Under the pieces are notes generated by a model, which was given only the letters and a program-made list of their open reading frames with translations, made no database searches and had not been told where the DNA came from. A stretch of DNA of 64,000 nt from JALYLC01 sp963743275 (GTDB lineage Bacteria; Actinomycetota; Thermoleophilia; Gaiellales; JALYLC01): contig CAVUPB010000008.1 in the NCBI GenBank assembly GCA_963743275.1, positions 992,001 through 1,056,000 on the forward strand, given 5' to 3'. Every line of letters begins with the position of its first letter. The first letter of the stretch is position 1. Below are positions 24,705-33,368 of this stretch, piece by piece. Made by a program: the position numbers and the translations under genes.

Positions 24705-25972
24705 GCCCGGGCCACCGCATCCTGCTCGTCAACCAGTATGCGGGGTCGCCACGCGACGGGATGGAGTTCCGGCCGCACGCGCTCGCCCGCGAGTGGCAGG
24801 CCACGGGGCACGAGGTCCTGATCGTCGCCGGCTCGCCCTCGCACGTTCGGGCACACAACCCCGAGCTCAGGCGGCGCGTGAGTCGCGAGGTCGTCGACGG
24901 CGTCGAGTTCGAGTGGCTGAGGCTGCCACGCTACGACGGCAACGGCGCCCGCCGCGCCGCCAACATCATCGCCTTCGCCGCGCAGTTGCGGGCGCGCAGC
25001 CGTGCGCTCGCGGACGCCTTCCGGCCCGATGTCGTGATTGCCTCGTCGACGCATCCGCTCGACATCTACGGCGCGCGAGCCGCTGCGCGCAGAAGCGGCG
25101 CCCGCCTCGTCTTCGAGGTGCACGACCTGTGGCCGCTGACACCGGTCGAGCTCGGCGGCATGTCGCCGACGCATCCGTTCGTCCGCCTCATGGCGCGCGC
25201 CGAGCGCGACGCCTGCGCGAGCGCCGACACCGTCGTCTCGATCCTCCCGGCCGCGGATCGGCACCTTGTCACCTGTGGCATGCCCCTCGAGCGCTACGTG
25301 CACGTGCCGAACGGCATCTCCATCGCCGAGGCCGATGCCGGAAAGCCGCTACCGGCCGAGCAGGCCGAGCTCGCGCGGTCTCTGCGCGCCGAGGGGCGCT
25401 TCCTCGTCGGCTACGCCGGCGGGATCGGCCTCGCCAACGCGATCGACGACCTCGTCTCGGCCGCCGAGCGCCTGCGCGACGCGCCGGTCGCGTTCCTGAT
25501 CTGGGGCGATGGCCCCGAACGCGCGGCGGTTGAGCGGCAGGCGAGGGAGGCCCGTCTCACGGGCATGCACTTCCTTGGACGCATCCCGAAGAGCGCGGTG
25601 CGCGCCGCGCTCGAGGCGTGCGACGCTCTCTATCTCGGCTGGAAGCGGCGCAGCATCTACCGCTTCGGCGTGAGTCCGAACAAGCTGTTCGACTACATGG
25701 CATCCGCACGGCCGATCGTGCATGCGACCAGCGCGCCGGGCGACCCCGTCGCCGGGTGTGGCTGTGGCGTCTCGGTCGAGGCGGAGGATCCCGACGCGGT
25801 CGCGAAGGCGATCAGGCAGCTTGCGGCGCTGCCCGCCGCCGAGCGCGCCCGGCTCGGGATGCGCGGCCGCCGGCAGGCCGAGGAGCACCACGACTATCCG
25901 ATCCTCGCGGCGCGGCTGCTCGCGGCCGTCGTGCCGGCCGCCCGTGCTCCCCGCGAACCGGTGGGAGTCTGA
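24701..25972 (+). CDS. glycosyltransferase family 4 (WbuB-like)
   Basis: 423 residues, GT-B fold. The N-terminal domain begins ILLVNQYAGSPRDGMEFRPHALAREWQATGHEV, as in WbuB/WcaI-like enzymes. The C-terminal donor domain has GRFLVGYAGGIGLANAIDDLVSAAERL, FLIWGDGPERAAVE, FLGRIPKSAVRAAL and GVSPNKLFDYMASARPIVHA. It transfers a sugar to a lipid-linked glycan at the inner face of the membrane. Overlaps its neighbours on both sides. Acceptor and donor unknown. Confidence 0.88.
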   Translation: MSPGHRILLVNQYAGSPRDGMEFRPHALAREWQATGHEVLIVAGSPSHVRAHNPELRRRVSREVVDGVEFEWLRLPRYDGNGARRAANIIAFAAQLRARSRALADAFRPDVVIASSTHPLDIYGARAAARRSGARLVFEVHDLWPLTPVELGGMSPTHPFVRLMARAERDACASADTVVSILPAADRHLVTCGMPLERYVHVPNGISIAEADAGKPLPAEQAELARSLRAEGRFLVGYAGGIGLANAIDDLVSAAERLRDAPVAFLIWGDGPERAAVERQAREARLTGMHFLGRIPKSAVRAALEACDALYLGWKRRSIYRFGVSPNKLFDYMASARPIVHATSAPGDPVAGCGCGVSVEAEDPDAVAKAIRQLAALPAAERARLGMRGRRQAEEHHDYPILAARLLAAVVPAARAPREPVGV

Positions 25973-27158
25973 CCTGCGCGGTGGGCGTCGCCGCCGGCGC
26001 GCGTGGTTCGCGCCAGTCGTCGTCGGGCTGCTGGCCGCTGGCTGGGGCCTCGCCGCGGCGAGTCGTCCCGCCGCCGGCTCGGCGACCGCGTGGATCGGTC
26101 CGCGCGTGGGCGCCGATGCGCTCGCGAACACACGGATCGGCGGGCCGTACGGGACGACGCTCGCCTTTCGCTTCCGCCCGACCTGGAGCGGGAGCGTCAC
26201 AGGCGTGCGCTTCTACATCGTCGTCAACAGCGGCGGCACAGGGGAGTACAGCGGCGGAGACGGCGGCACCCTGCGCGTGTCGCTCGTGGCCGGTGGCGAC
26301 GGCGGGCTTCCGAGCGCGACCGTGCTCGCGAGCGCAGACATTCACCCGCGGATCGACGGGATCAGCTTCCCGTTCGTTCGCTTCGGAACGCCTCCCAGCG
26401 TCGTCGCCGGGCGCGACTACGACATCGTGTTCACGAACACGAGTCCGGAGCCGGCCGTGAATTGGGTCTCCGTCAACGCCCTGATCGGGCACGGGGCCGG
26501 CGTTGCGCCGCCGCCGCTCGCGCTCGCCGACAGCGTGCTGCTCGGTGACTCGACGGATGGCGGGGCGACTCCGGCGAACTGGCGTGCGCGGGCTCAGGGA
26601 TCGGGTGAGAACTACCTTCCGATCATGGATGTCCAGGGCGCCGCGAAGGCACAGCACCTCGGCCTCGGCTACATGGAGTCGTGGATCTCGAACCCGAAGC
26701 CGATCGGCGGCTCGGCAGCCGTGCGTGAAGTGTTCACGTACCAGGGCGCGTCCGCCGCGCGCGTGCTGCAGGCGCTCGTCCGCTTGCGGCGCACCGGTGA
26801 CCAGATCGGGCCGCTGAGCGTGCGGCTCGAGGATCCACGCGGCAGGACGCTGGCAGTCGCGAACCTGCCCGGCGCGAACGTGCCGAGCGACGGTGCGGGA
26901 TGGGTGTCGGCGACCTTCCGCAGGCCGCCGCTCCTGCGCCAGGGCGAAAAGCTCGCGCTGGTGCTGCGCTCGGCCCGCGGCACGTTCGAGGCGTTCCCGC
27001 TGCGCAAGGGACTCGCCTTCGGCTTCGACGGCGGGACGGTCTTCAGCGGCGGCTATGCGCAGTTCACGCGTGCCGGGAAGTGGACGGGCTGGGATCAGTG
27101 GGGCGACACGAACCGCACCGACGGCGACCTGCAGTTCGCGCTGCGCCTACGTCCGTGA
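25944..27158 (+). CDS. secreted beta-rich protein in the glycan operon
   Basis: About 404 residues; family not recognised. The start is taken as GTG 25944, inside the end of the glycosyltransferase gene, because it gives a basic n-region (GGRRRRRAWFAP), a hydrophobic core (VVVGLLAAGWGLAAAS) and an Ala-x-Ala-like cleavage site. The mature part is Gly/Ser-rich and beta-like with two domains: WSGSVTGVRFYIVVNSGGTG...GRDYDIVFTNTS, then a second from EVFTYQGASAARVLQALVRL to QFALRLRP. It resembles carbohydrate-contacting beta-sandwich repeats, but no catalytic site is visible. Co-transcription suggests a role at the cell surface with the polymer. Confidence 0.6.
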   Translation: MLPANRWESDLRGGRRRRRAWFAPVVVGLLAAGWGLAAASRPAAGSATAWIGPRVGADALANTRIGGPYGTTLAFRFRPTWSGSVTGVRFYIVVNSGGTGEYSGGDGGTLRVSLVAGGDGGLPSATVLASADIHPRIDGISFPFVRFGTPPSVVAGRDYDIVFTNTSPEPAVNWVSVNALIGHGAGVAPPPLALADSVLLGDSTDGGATPANWRARAQGSGENYLPIMDVQGAAKAQHLGLGYMESWISNPKPIGGSAAVREVFTYQGASAARVLQALVRLRRTGDQIGPLSVRLEDPRGRTLAVANLPGANVPSDGAGWVSATFRRPPLLRQGEKLALVLRSARGTFEAFPLRKGLAFGFDGGTVFSGGYAQFTRAGKWTGWDQWGDTNRTDGDLQFALRLRP

Positions 27159-27162
27159 GGCG

Positions 27163-27966
27163 TCAGCGCCGCGAGCGCGCCAGCAGGAGCGCCCCGTCGC
27201 GTAGGCGCGCGAGGTCGAGCCGGACGTTGGCGCGCCGCGCGGCGCCCCAGGGCCGCGTGTGCACGAGGATCTCGATCACGCCCGCGCCGGCGCGCAGCGC
27301 CTCGATGGGATCGGCGGGCACCCAGAGCTGTGGATACCCCCGATCGCTGACGCGCGCGTCGTATTGCGACGTGATGTTCTCGTCGTAGGCCTCGACGTGC
27401 ACGCCGAGCTCCGTGCGCAGCCCCGGATCGTCGAGCAGCACCGTGTTCGCGACGCCCGTTCGGCGGTTCGCGAAGTCGCCGTGCGAGGCGAATGTCGTGA
27501 GCGGGAGACCGCTGCGTCGCCGAACGGCGGCGGTGTTGAATCGCAGGAGAGCGCGCGCCTCGTCGACGAGCGCGAGCGCCGCCTCGCGCGAGCGCGCGCC
27601 GTGGCGCAGAGCCAGCGTCGCGAGCTCCTCGTAGTGGTAGCCGACCTCGGATCCGCCGGCGGCGATCTCGGCGATGAGGTCGTCATCCCACGTCGAGAGG
27701 CGGAAGAACCATGTGCCGCGCACGCCGAGGCGCTGCTCGATGCGCCACATGCGCGCCGCGGTGGCGAGGTCGGAGTCGATGTCGTGGCGCAGCAGCAGGA
27801 CGCGATCCGACGTCGCCCCGTGTTTGGCGAACTCGCCCAGCGGTAGCGTCTCGTACCCCGCGCTCAACGCCAGCGAGAGCAGGAGCTCGTACTCCCGCAG
27901 GCGGCTCGGCAGGAGGTAGTCGCCGTAAAGGCGGCCGCTGATACGGCGTGCGGCGCCGATGATCAA
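27163..27966 (-). CDS. polysaccharide deacetylase-like (NodB-fold) protein
   Basis: 267 residues. The metal-binding motif begins RVLLLRHDIDSD (Asp-His-like start of NodB motif 1), then LGVRGTWFFRLSTWDD, SEVGYHYEELATLALRHGARS (His of motif 2) and TFASHGDFANRR. A last segment VIEILVHTRPWG fits the C-terminal part. It would remove acetyl groups from a surface sugar, or be an inactive relative. The start is TTG at 27966, overlapping the GT4 stop (TTGA). It is last in the minus-strand glycan operon; its end lies four bases from the converging plus-strand operon. Confidence 0.75.
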   Translation of the reverse strand: MIIGAARRISGRLYGDYLLPSRLREYELLLSLALSAGYETLPLGEFAKHGATSDRVLLLRHDIDSDLATAARMWRIEQRLGVRGTWFFRLSTWDDDLIAEIAAGGSEVGYHYEELATLALRHGARSREAALALVDEARALLRFNTAAVRRRSGLPLTTFASHGDFANRRTGVANTVLLDDPGLRTELGVHVEAYDENITSQYDARVSDRGYPQLWVPADPIEALRAGAGVIEILVHTRPWGAARRANVRLDLARLRDGALLLARSRR

Positions 27967-29072
27967 GCGAGCAGCTCCTGGTAGAGGCCGAGCAGGACCG
28001 TTTCCTGACTCTCCCAGGAGTAGTGCTCAATGGCAGCGGCGCGCGCGCGCTCGCCCATCGCGCGCGCCTCGCCGGGGTCGTTGAGAACCCGTTCGATGGC
28101 CGCGGCCAGGGCGCGTGGGTCGTCGAGTGGGACGCACAGGCCGCAGCGGTGCCGCGCGATGATGGCGTTCCACGGCTCGACGTCGGTGGCGACGACCGGC
28201 AGGCCCGCCGCCATGTACTCGAACAGCTTGACGGGCCACGAGATGGCGTGGTTGGGCGAACGGCGCAGCGGCAGGACGCCGACGCCCGCGCGGCGCAGAA
28301 GTGCTGCCACCTCGGCGCGTCCGACGCGTCCGTGGTAGCGCACTTGCGCCCAGCCGGGCCGCGACTCGAGCTCGCTCGGGGCGAAGGTGGAGTCGAAACG
28401 GCCGGCGAGCTCGAGCTGACAGTCGACGTGCTCCATGGCATCCACGAGCTCGATGAGGCCGCGCACACGCGAGAGGTCACCGACGTAGCACGCGACGCGC
28501 TCGCGCTCGGCGAACGGTCCCGGCGTGATCTCGTCGAGCCGCGGGAAGTTCGCGACGAGCGCCACGCGCGGCGCATGGCCGCGGAAGCGCTCCACGATCG
28601 GAGGGACCGAGCCGATGACGGCGGTGAGGTGGCCGGCCGCGGCGAGCTCGAGGTGGCCGGCCATCCACGACGCCGGCCTCCGCAGGACCGGCCTGACCCA
28701 CGCCTTCGCGAGGATCTGCTTGGGCACGTCCTCGTGCGCGTCGTAGATCACGAGGCGTCCCTGCCGGGCGAGCCGCAGCGCCTGCGGCAGGAAGTCGGGG
28801 TCGTGGAAGTGGTAGACGTCGGCGTCGGCCTCACGCGCGGCGCGATAGGCGCCGAGTGGTCGCGCGACCATGCGGCGCGCGCGGTTCACGGGCGGTGCCG
28901 CGAGCGGCACGACGCGGACGCCCGGGCGTTCCGTCCCGGGCGGAGCGGGCACGATCAGCGTCACGTCGTAGCCCGCCGCGCTGAGGCTCGCGCACTCCTT
29001 GCCGAGGATCCGGTGGTCGTCGATGTGGTGCCCGGTGGTGATGTGGCACACGCGGCGGCGAGCGTCAGCCAT
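27963..29072 (-). CDS. glycosyltransferase family 4
   Basis: 369 residues, GT-B fold: VCHITTGHHIDDHRILGKECASLSAAGYDVTLIVP at the N-terminus, ADVYHFHDPDFLPQ, and in the donor domain ERVACYVGDLSRVRGLIELVDAMEHV, VRYHGRVGRAEVAALLRRAGVGVLPL and WPVKLFEYMAAGLPVVATDVEPW. ATG at 29072 overlaps the ligase gene stop by eight bases. It sits among flippase, chain-length and ligase genes, so it builds the same surface glycan. Confidence 0.88.
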   Translation of the reverse strand: MADARRRVCHITTGHHIDDHRILGKECASLSAAGYDVTLIVPAPPGTERPGVRVVPLAAPPVNRARRMVARPLGAYRAAREADADVYHFHDPDFLPQALRLARQGRLVIYDAHEDVPKQILAKAWVRPVLRRPASWMAGHLELAAAGHLTAVIGSVPPIVERFRGHAPRVALVANFPRLDEITPGPFAERERVACYVGDLSRVRGLIELVDAMEHVDCQLELAGRFDSTFAPSELESRPGWAQVRYHGRVGRAEVAALLRRAGVGVLPLRRSPNHAISWPVKLFEYMAAGLPVVATDVEPWNAIIARHRCGLCVPLDDPRALAAAIERVLNDPGEARAMGERARAAAIEHYSWESQETVLLGLYQELLA

Positions 29073-30357
29073 CCGTCGTCGCCGGTGATCCACGCATCGC
29101 GAGCGCGATGCCGAGCATCATCCAGAGGAGTGGGTCGTCTGTGACATTTCCGGAGGCGAACGCCTCGAGCAGTGCGAACACGACGCCAACCGCACAGAAC
29201 GCGGCGCCGGGCTGCCGCGCGATGCGCATTGCCGCCAGCAACGCCGCGCCCACGAGCCACGCGAGTGCGCCGAGCGCGAGGATGCCGGACTCGTTGAAGA
29301 CCTCGAGCGCGACGTTGTGCGGGTAGGGCACGGCCGGGCGCGGATTGATCACGGGGAGGTTGAGCCCGAACGTTCCGACGCCGTTGCCGAGCGGGTGCGC
29401 AAGAGCCTGATCGAGCGCGCGCGTGTGGAGGTAGTCGCGGCGCGGGTCATTCGTGAGCCGCGCGTAGCGGCTGAGCGCCGTCGGGCTGACGACTTGGCGA
29501 GCGGCCTCGGCGACGCCCAGACCGACTGCCGCGACGAGCGCGAGCGTGAGCACGGGACGGCGCGAGTGGGCGACCAGGAGGATGCCGCCGAGTATCGCCG
29601 CTCCGAGCAGCGAGAGCAGCACCCCGCGCGAGCCGGCGCGCGCAGCCGCCACCGCCAGCACGGCGCCGACGGTGAGGAGCACCACTCGCAGGCGTCCGTG
29701 CATTCGCATCGCGACGCACGTCACGGCGGCCAGCGCGCCGAATGCGGGGAAGAGGGCGGCCTCGATCTCGCTCCCGCCAGGCAGCGTGTAGGGCTGACTC
29801 GGATCTGCGCTCGGGGACGAGGCGTGCACGATGATGAACGCGACGCCGATGAACGCGACGGCGAGCCGCGTGAGAGCCGTCAGATCGCGCACGAGGACGA
29901 ACGGGGAGAAGAAGAGCAGGAGCGGGACGGCCTCGAAGTAGATCCCCTTCGACGTGGCGCCGGGCAGCGACGACCGCATCGCCGCCACGACGAGCAGGGT
30001 CGAGAGGACGAGGATGAGCGCGGCCGTCCACGGCACGCGCGGCACCCCGTGGCGCTGGATCACGAACCAGCACGACCACAGCGTCAGTACCAGCGTCACG
30101 ATCAGGAGATCGGCCGGGATCTCCGTGAACGGGTACAGGCTCTTGAGAGATCCCTCGCTCGCCAACAGGACGAGCGACAGCTCGGGAGCCGCTCTCAGCG
30201 CCACGACGGCGCCCGCCAGCGCGCCGATCCCGAGCAGAAGCGGTGAACGTAGCGTGAGCCCGGCGCCGACGCTCACCGCGAGCGCGGCCACGTAGAGCGC
30301 GGCTGCCGGCGACAGGCGCGGGCCGAAGCCGTGCCCCGGGAGCGGCACGGCGCTCAC
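29065..30357 (-). CDS. O-antigen ligase/polymerase-like membrane protein
   Basis: 430 residues with about 10-12 hydrophobic helices. A large loop between late helices contains the Wzy/WaaL pattern: AGSRGVLLSLLGA, then DYLHTRALDQALAHPLGNGVGTFGLNL...VPYPHNVALEVFNESGILALGALAWL, where the PHN segment is the ligase-family signature. It joins or polymerises lipid-linked glycan at the outer face of the membrane. GTG at 30357 overlaps the upstream gene stop (GTGA). A much longer frame exists upstream but belongs to other genes. Confidence 0.82.
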   Translation of the reverse strand: MSAVPLPGHGFGPRLSPAAALYVAALAVSVGAGLTLRSPLLLGIGALAGAVVALRAAPELSLVLLASEGSLKSLYPFTEIPADLLIVTLVLTLWSCWFVIQRHGVPRVPWTAALILVLSTLLVVAAMRSSLPGATSKGIYFEAVPLLLFFSPFVLVRDLTALTRLAVAFIGVAFIIVHASSPSADPSQPYTLPGGSEIEAALFPAFGALAAVTCVAMRMHGRLRVVLLTVGAVLAVAAARAGSRGVLLSLLGAAILGGILLVAHSRRPVLTLALVAAVGLGVAEAARQVVSPTALSRYARLTNDPRRDYLHTRALDQALAHPLGNGVGTFGLNLPVINPRPAVPYPHNVALEVFNESGILALGALAWLVGAALLAAMRIARQPGAAFCAVGVVFALLEAFASGNVTDDPLLWMMLGIALAMRGSPATTDG

Positions 30358-31034
30358 GCCGAGCGGCGCCGGGCCTCGCGCGAGAGCAGCTGCGCGACGC
30401 CGAAGCAGCCGATGACGAAGCCCGCGCTGGCACCGAGCAGGACGTTGCGCGAAGTCTCGGGCTGGACCCGGCCGCGCGGATCGCCCTTCGAGAAGACCCG
30501 CAGGCTCAGGCCACTCGGCGCAGCAGCCGGCGTCGCGGTGGTTGCCGAGGCGGAGTTGACGGCCGTCACGAGCGCTTCGGTCTCGGCTGTCGAGATCGCC
30601 GAGGCCACCTTCTGGTCGCCGTCCACGCCGGCGATCGTGAGAAGCGGCGTGTCGCCGCTGATGCTCAGACGCAGGCGGGCGCGCAGCCAGTCGGTCGTAC
30701 GGCGCTGATTGCCCACGCCGCCGAGGCGAGCGACGGCGTCGGCGAGCACCTGCTGCGTCAGAGCGAGCTCTTGCACCGTGGTCGAGATGGCGGCGAACGA
30801 GTCCGCATGGGAGGGATCGAGGAAGCCGCTCGCCGGCGACACTACGACCTGGCTGCGGGACTCGTACAGGGTGGACTGCGTGAGCGAGTAGGCGAAGCCG
30901 CAGGCGGCGCCGAGGATCGCCGCAACGAGCGGGATCAGCGCAAGCCGGAGTACCGGCTCCAGATCGGCGCGTGACAGCGGGAGGCGTCCGAGGGTGGTGG
31001 GTCGCATGGTGTCGTGAGGATGCCCGCTGCTCAC
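30354..31034 (-). CDS. Wzz-like polysaccharide chain-length/co-polymerase protein
   Basis: 226 residues with the two-helix layout of Wzz/CapA co-polymerases: an N-terminal helix (LALIPLVAAILGAACGFAYSL), an extracytoplasmic middle beginning YESRSQVVVSP, and a C-terminal helix (VLLGASAGFVIGCFGVAQLL) after PETSRN. No tyrosine-kinase domain is attached. It sets polymer length. The start is taken as GTG 31034, overlapping the flippase stop; ATG at 31007 is the alternative. Confidence 0.75.
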   Translation of the reverse strand: MSSGHPHDTMRPTTLGRLPLSRADLEPVLRLALIPLVAAILGAACGFAYSLTQSTLYESRSQVVVSPASGFLDPSHADSFAAISTTVQELALTQQVLADAVARLGGVGNQRRTTDWLRARLRLSISGDTPLLTIAGVDGDQKVASAISTAETEALVTAVNSASATTATPAAAPSGLSLRVFSKGDPRGRVQPETSRNVLLGASAGFVIGCFGVAQLLSREARRRSA

Positions 31035-32311
31035 TTCGAGCACCTCGGCCCCGGGCTACGATCGGACGGCACGAACATGCGCCGGACCGGAACCCCAAGG
31101 TGCCGCGAGCATACATGCGCCATCCACAGAGCGGCCGCGACGTAGGTGATGGTCGTGGAGGCGGCCGCTCCGACATAGCCGAATTCGCGGCTTCCCACCA
31201 CGGCGAGCGCGCCGTTCGCGCCCGCCATGCCGATCGCCGTGATCAGCACTTCGCGCTGCCGTTCGAGGCGGGTGAGCAGCAGGTGGCGTAGCACCTCGAC
31301 GACGGACCAGGCCGCGATGCCGGGCACGAGCACCGCGAATGCGCGCCAGATGTCGGCGTATGCGCCCCCGAAGATGCGTGCAGAGAGCACCGCGGTGAGC
31401 GGCGCGCCCACGGCCCCGGCGGCGAGCACGAGGGCGACGCAGCCCGTCGTCGTCGACGCTGTCCGCCGTGCGATTTCCTCGCGCGGCGCCGTCATGATCG
31501 AGCGGTAGGTCACCGTGAGGAGCGCGCGTGGGAAGAGCAGCAGGTTGGCGGCGAGCGCGACCGGGATCGAGTAGACGCCGGCGGCACTGACCGAGATGAC
31601 GCCCGAGACGACGAGCACGTCGATGCGCGCGCAGAGCTGCAGCATCCCGTTCGAGACGGCGATGCCGCGGGCGCGCCAGAGCCATCGCCGGAGGATTCCG
31701 GAATCGATCGCGGAGATGGCTCCGCGACGGAGGGCGAACCAGAGCTGGAGCGCCGCTGTGGCGCTGACGCCGGCGAGCCAAGCAGTGATCAGCGATCCGA
31801 GCGTCGCGGCGCCAAACGCGGCGATTGCGGCCGACGCGACGAGCGGCAGCGTCGCCAGCGCGATCTCGCCAAGGCCGACGGCGGTGACCCGTCCCGTGGC
31901 TTGGGCGAGGCCGATCTCGCAACTCACGAAGACGACGATGCCGGTTGCGATGGCCGCCAGGATCTGCACCCAGGGAGCTCCGGGGAGCCCGACTCCGGCC
32001 AGGTTCACGATCATCGCGGCAAGCGCCAGTACGAGTGCCGACCCGGCGCCGAGCGCGAGCATCCCCCCGCGCAACTCTGCTTCATCGCTGCGGTTGTGGA
32101 TCAGGTCGGCCACCATCACGGGCGCGGGCGCGCTGAGCACGACGACGCCGACGCCGGCGGCTGTCGTCAGCACGACGTAGGCGCCGCGGCCGTGCGTGTC
32201 GAGGACGCGCGCCGTGAGGACGGCGAGCGCGAACGCAGCGGCGCCGCTCGTCAGCCGTGCGGACAGGTTGAGCGCGCCGGCCCGCAGGCTGTCGCGCAAG
32301 GGGGCGAGCAT
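31031..32311 (-). CDS. polysaccharide flippase (Wzx/MATE-like)
   Basis: About 426 residues with some 12-14 hydrophobic helices. The N-terminus LRAGALNLSARLTSGAAAFALAVLTARVLDTHGRGAYVVL is characteristic of Wzx/MurJ-type exporters, which move lipid-linked repeat units across the membrane. ATG 32311 is chosen because the family usually begins close to this helix; the frame runs 45 codons further and an earlier start cannot be excluded. It heads a five-gene minus-strand operon and is divergent from the phosphoglycosyl transferase gene. Confidence 0.78.
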   Translation of the reverse strand: MLAPLRDSLRAGALNLSARLTSGAAAFALAVLTARVLDTHGRGAYVVLTTAAGVGVVVLSAPAPVMVADLIHNRSDEAELRGGMLALGAGSALVLALAAMIVNLAGVGLPGAPWVQILAAIATGIVVFVSCEIGLAQATGRVTAVGLGEIALATLPLVASAAIAAFGAATLGSLITAWLAGVSATAALQLWFALRRGAISAIDSGILRRWLWRARGIAVSNGMLQLCARIDVLVVSGVISVSAAGVYSIPVALAANLLLFPRALLTVTYRSIMTAPREEIARRTASTTTGCVALVLAAGAVGAPLTAVLSARIFGGAYADIWRAFAVLVPGIAAWSVVEVLRHLLLTRLERQREVLITAIGMAGANGALAVVGSREFGYVGAAASTTITYVAAALWMAHVCSRHLGVPVRRMFVPSDRSPGPRCSK

Positions 32312-32502
32312 GGGCCCTGCCGTTTCGCGCTGCGGCGACCCGCTCACCGGGGGCTCGCGGGTTCGAGGTCGAGAGCCATTGCTGTCTCGCGAGTTTAGCG
32401 GCGCCCATCCCGTCATATCTCGAATATGAGTTCGCGAAGGCGCCAAGGAACCACGGCCGCCGCGGCGTATCGAAAACGCGTGCGCGCGCCTTTGACCTCA
32501 TG

Positions 32503-32519
32503 GGTGGGGGAAGCCCACC
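32503..32519. repeat. inverted repeat before the phosphoglycosyl transferase promoter
   Basis: GGTGGG and CCCACC separated by five bases, touching the -35 box of the plus-strand promoter in a locally AT-richer stretch. It could be an operator for either of the divergent glycan units. Confidence 0.35.
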
Positions 32520-32548
32520 TGACCGCCGGGAATCTCCGCTTCTATAGT
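32519..32548 (+). promoter_or_regulatory. promoter of phosphoglycosyl transferase gene
   Basis: CTGACC at 32519-32524, an 18-base spacer and TATAGT at 32543-32548. The ATG is at 32560, so the 5' leader would be only about four bases, and no ribosome site is present. Confidence 0.6.
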
Positions 32549-32559
32549 GAAATCTGCAA

Positions 32560-33345
32560 ATGTTGAAACTCGATAGCCTCGTCTCGGCGAAGGTGCACCG
32601 TGCAAGCGCGCGGCTCGTGTCGCGCGCATTCGACGTAGCCATCGCGAGCGTGCTGCTCGTGCTGACGGCACCGGTGTGGATCTTGCTGTCGCTCGCCATC
32701 CTCGTCGACGAGCCGGGGCCCGTGCTCTACCGCGCCCGGCGCGTCGGCCATCGCGGGAGAGAGTTCGACATGCTCAAATTCCGCAAGATGCGGCGAAATG
32801 CAGCCGGCCCGCGGCTCACTCTCGCCGACGACGGACGCTTCACGCGGATCGGCCGGATGCTCGCGCGCACCAAGCTGGACGAACTGCCTCAGCTCGTCAA
32901 CGTCTTGCGTGGCGAGATGGCGCTCGTCGGTCCGCGTCCCGAGGATCCGTCGTACGTCGCCGCCTACCCGGCCGAGTTCGCCGCGATCACCCTCGTGCGG
33001 CCGGGGATCACGGGCCTCTCGCAGATCCAGTACCGGGATGAGGCGGCGCTGCTCGTCGGCGACGACTTCGAGACGCTGTACCGCACCGAGGTGCTGCCGC
33101 AGAAGATCGACCTCGACCGCTACTACTCGAGCCACCGCTGCCTTGCGCTGGATCTGCGCATCCTGGTCTGGACGGCGGTCGCGATCGTGGCCGGCGCGCA
33201 CGTGCACGCTGACGCGCTGGCGCGCTCCGTGACGTTCGAGCGTACCGGCGCCCTTGCACAGCCGGCGCGCCCCGTCACCCTCGAGCGTCCCGGCGGCCTT
33301 GCGCAGCCGGACGCGCCCCCGGACATCTTGCCGAAGGCCTCCTGA
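32560..33345 (+). CDS. undecaprenyl-phosphate phosphoglycosyl transferase (initiating sugar transferase)
   Basis: 261 residues, small monotopic PglC/WcaJ-C type: membrane hairpin FDVAIASVLLVLTAPVWILLSLAILVDEPGPVLYRARRVG, then FDMLKFRKMR, the catalytic region KLDELPQLVNVLRGEMALVGPRPE and RPGITGLSQI. The Asp-Glu pair lies in LDELPQ. It loads the first sugar phosphate onto the lipid carrier, starting the glycan made by this cluster. Unusual is a C-terminal 15-residue tandem repeat (RSVTFERTGALAQPA / RPVTLERPGGLAQPD) outside the normal domain. Confidence 0.9.
   Translation: MLKLDSLVSAKVHRASARLVSRAFDVAIASVLLVLTAPVWILLSLAILVDEPGPVLYRARRVGHRGREFDMLKFRKMRRNAAGPRLTLADDGRFTRIGRMLARTKLDELPQLVNVLRGEMALVGPRPEDPSYVAAYPAEFAAITLVRPGITGLSQIQYRDEAALLVGDDFETLYRTEVLPQKIDLDRYYSSHRCLALDLRILVWTAVAIVAGAHVHADALARSVTFERTGALAQPARPVTLERPGGLAQPDAPPDILPKAS
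33223..33312 (+). repeat. two 45-base tandem repeats in the sugar transferase gene
   Basis: Two copies of a 15-codon unit (33223-33267 and 33268-33312) near the 3' end, encoding the TFERTGALAQP/TLERPGGLAQP pair. They are imperfect, so the duplication is not recent. Confidence 0.7.
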
Positions 33346-33368
33346 CCCCCGTCGTTCCGAGCGCGGTC

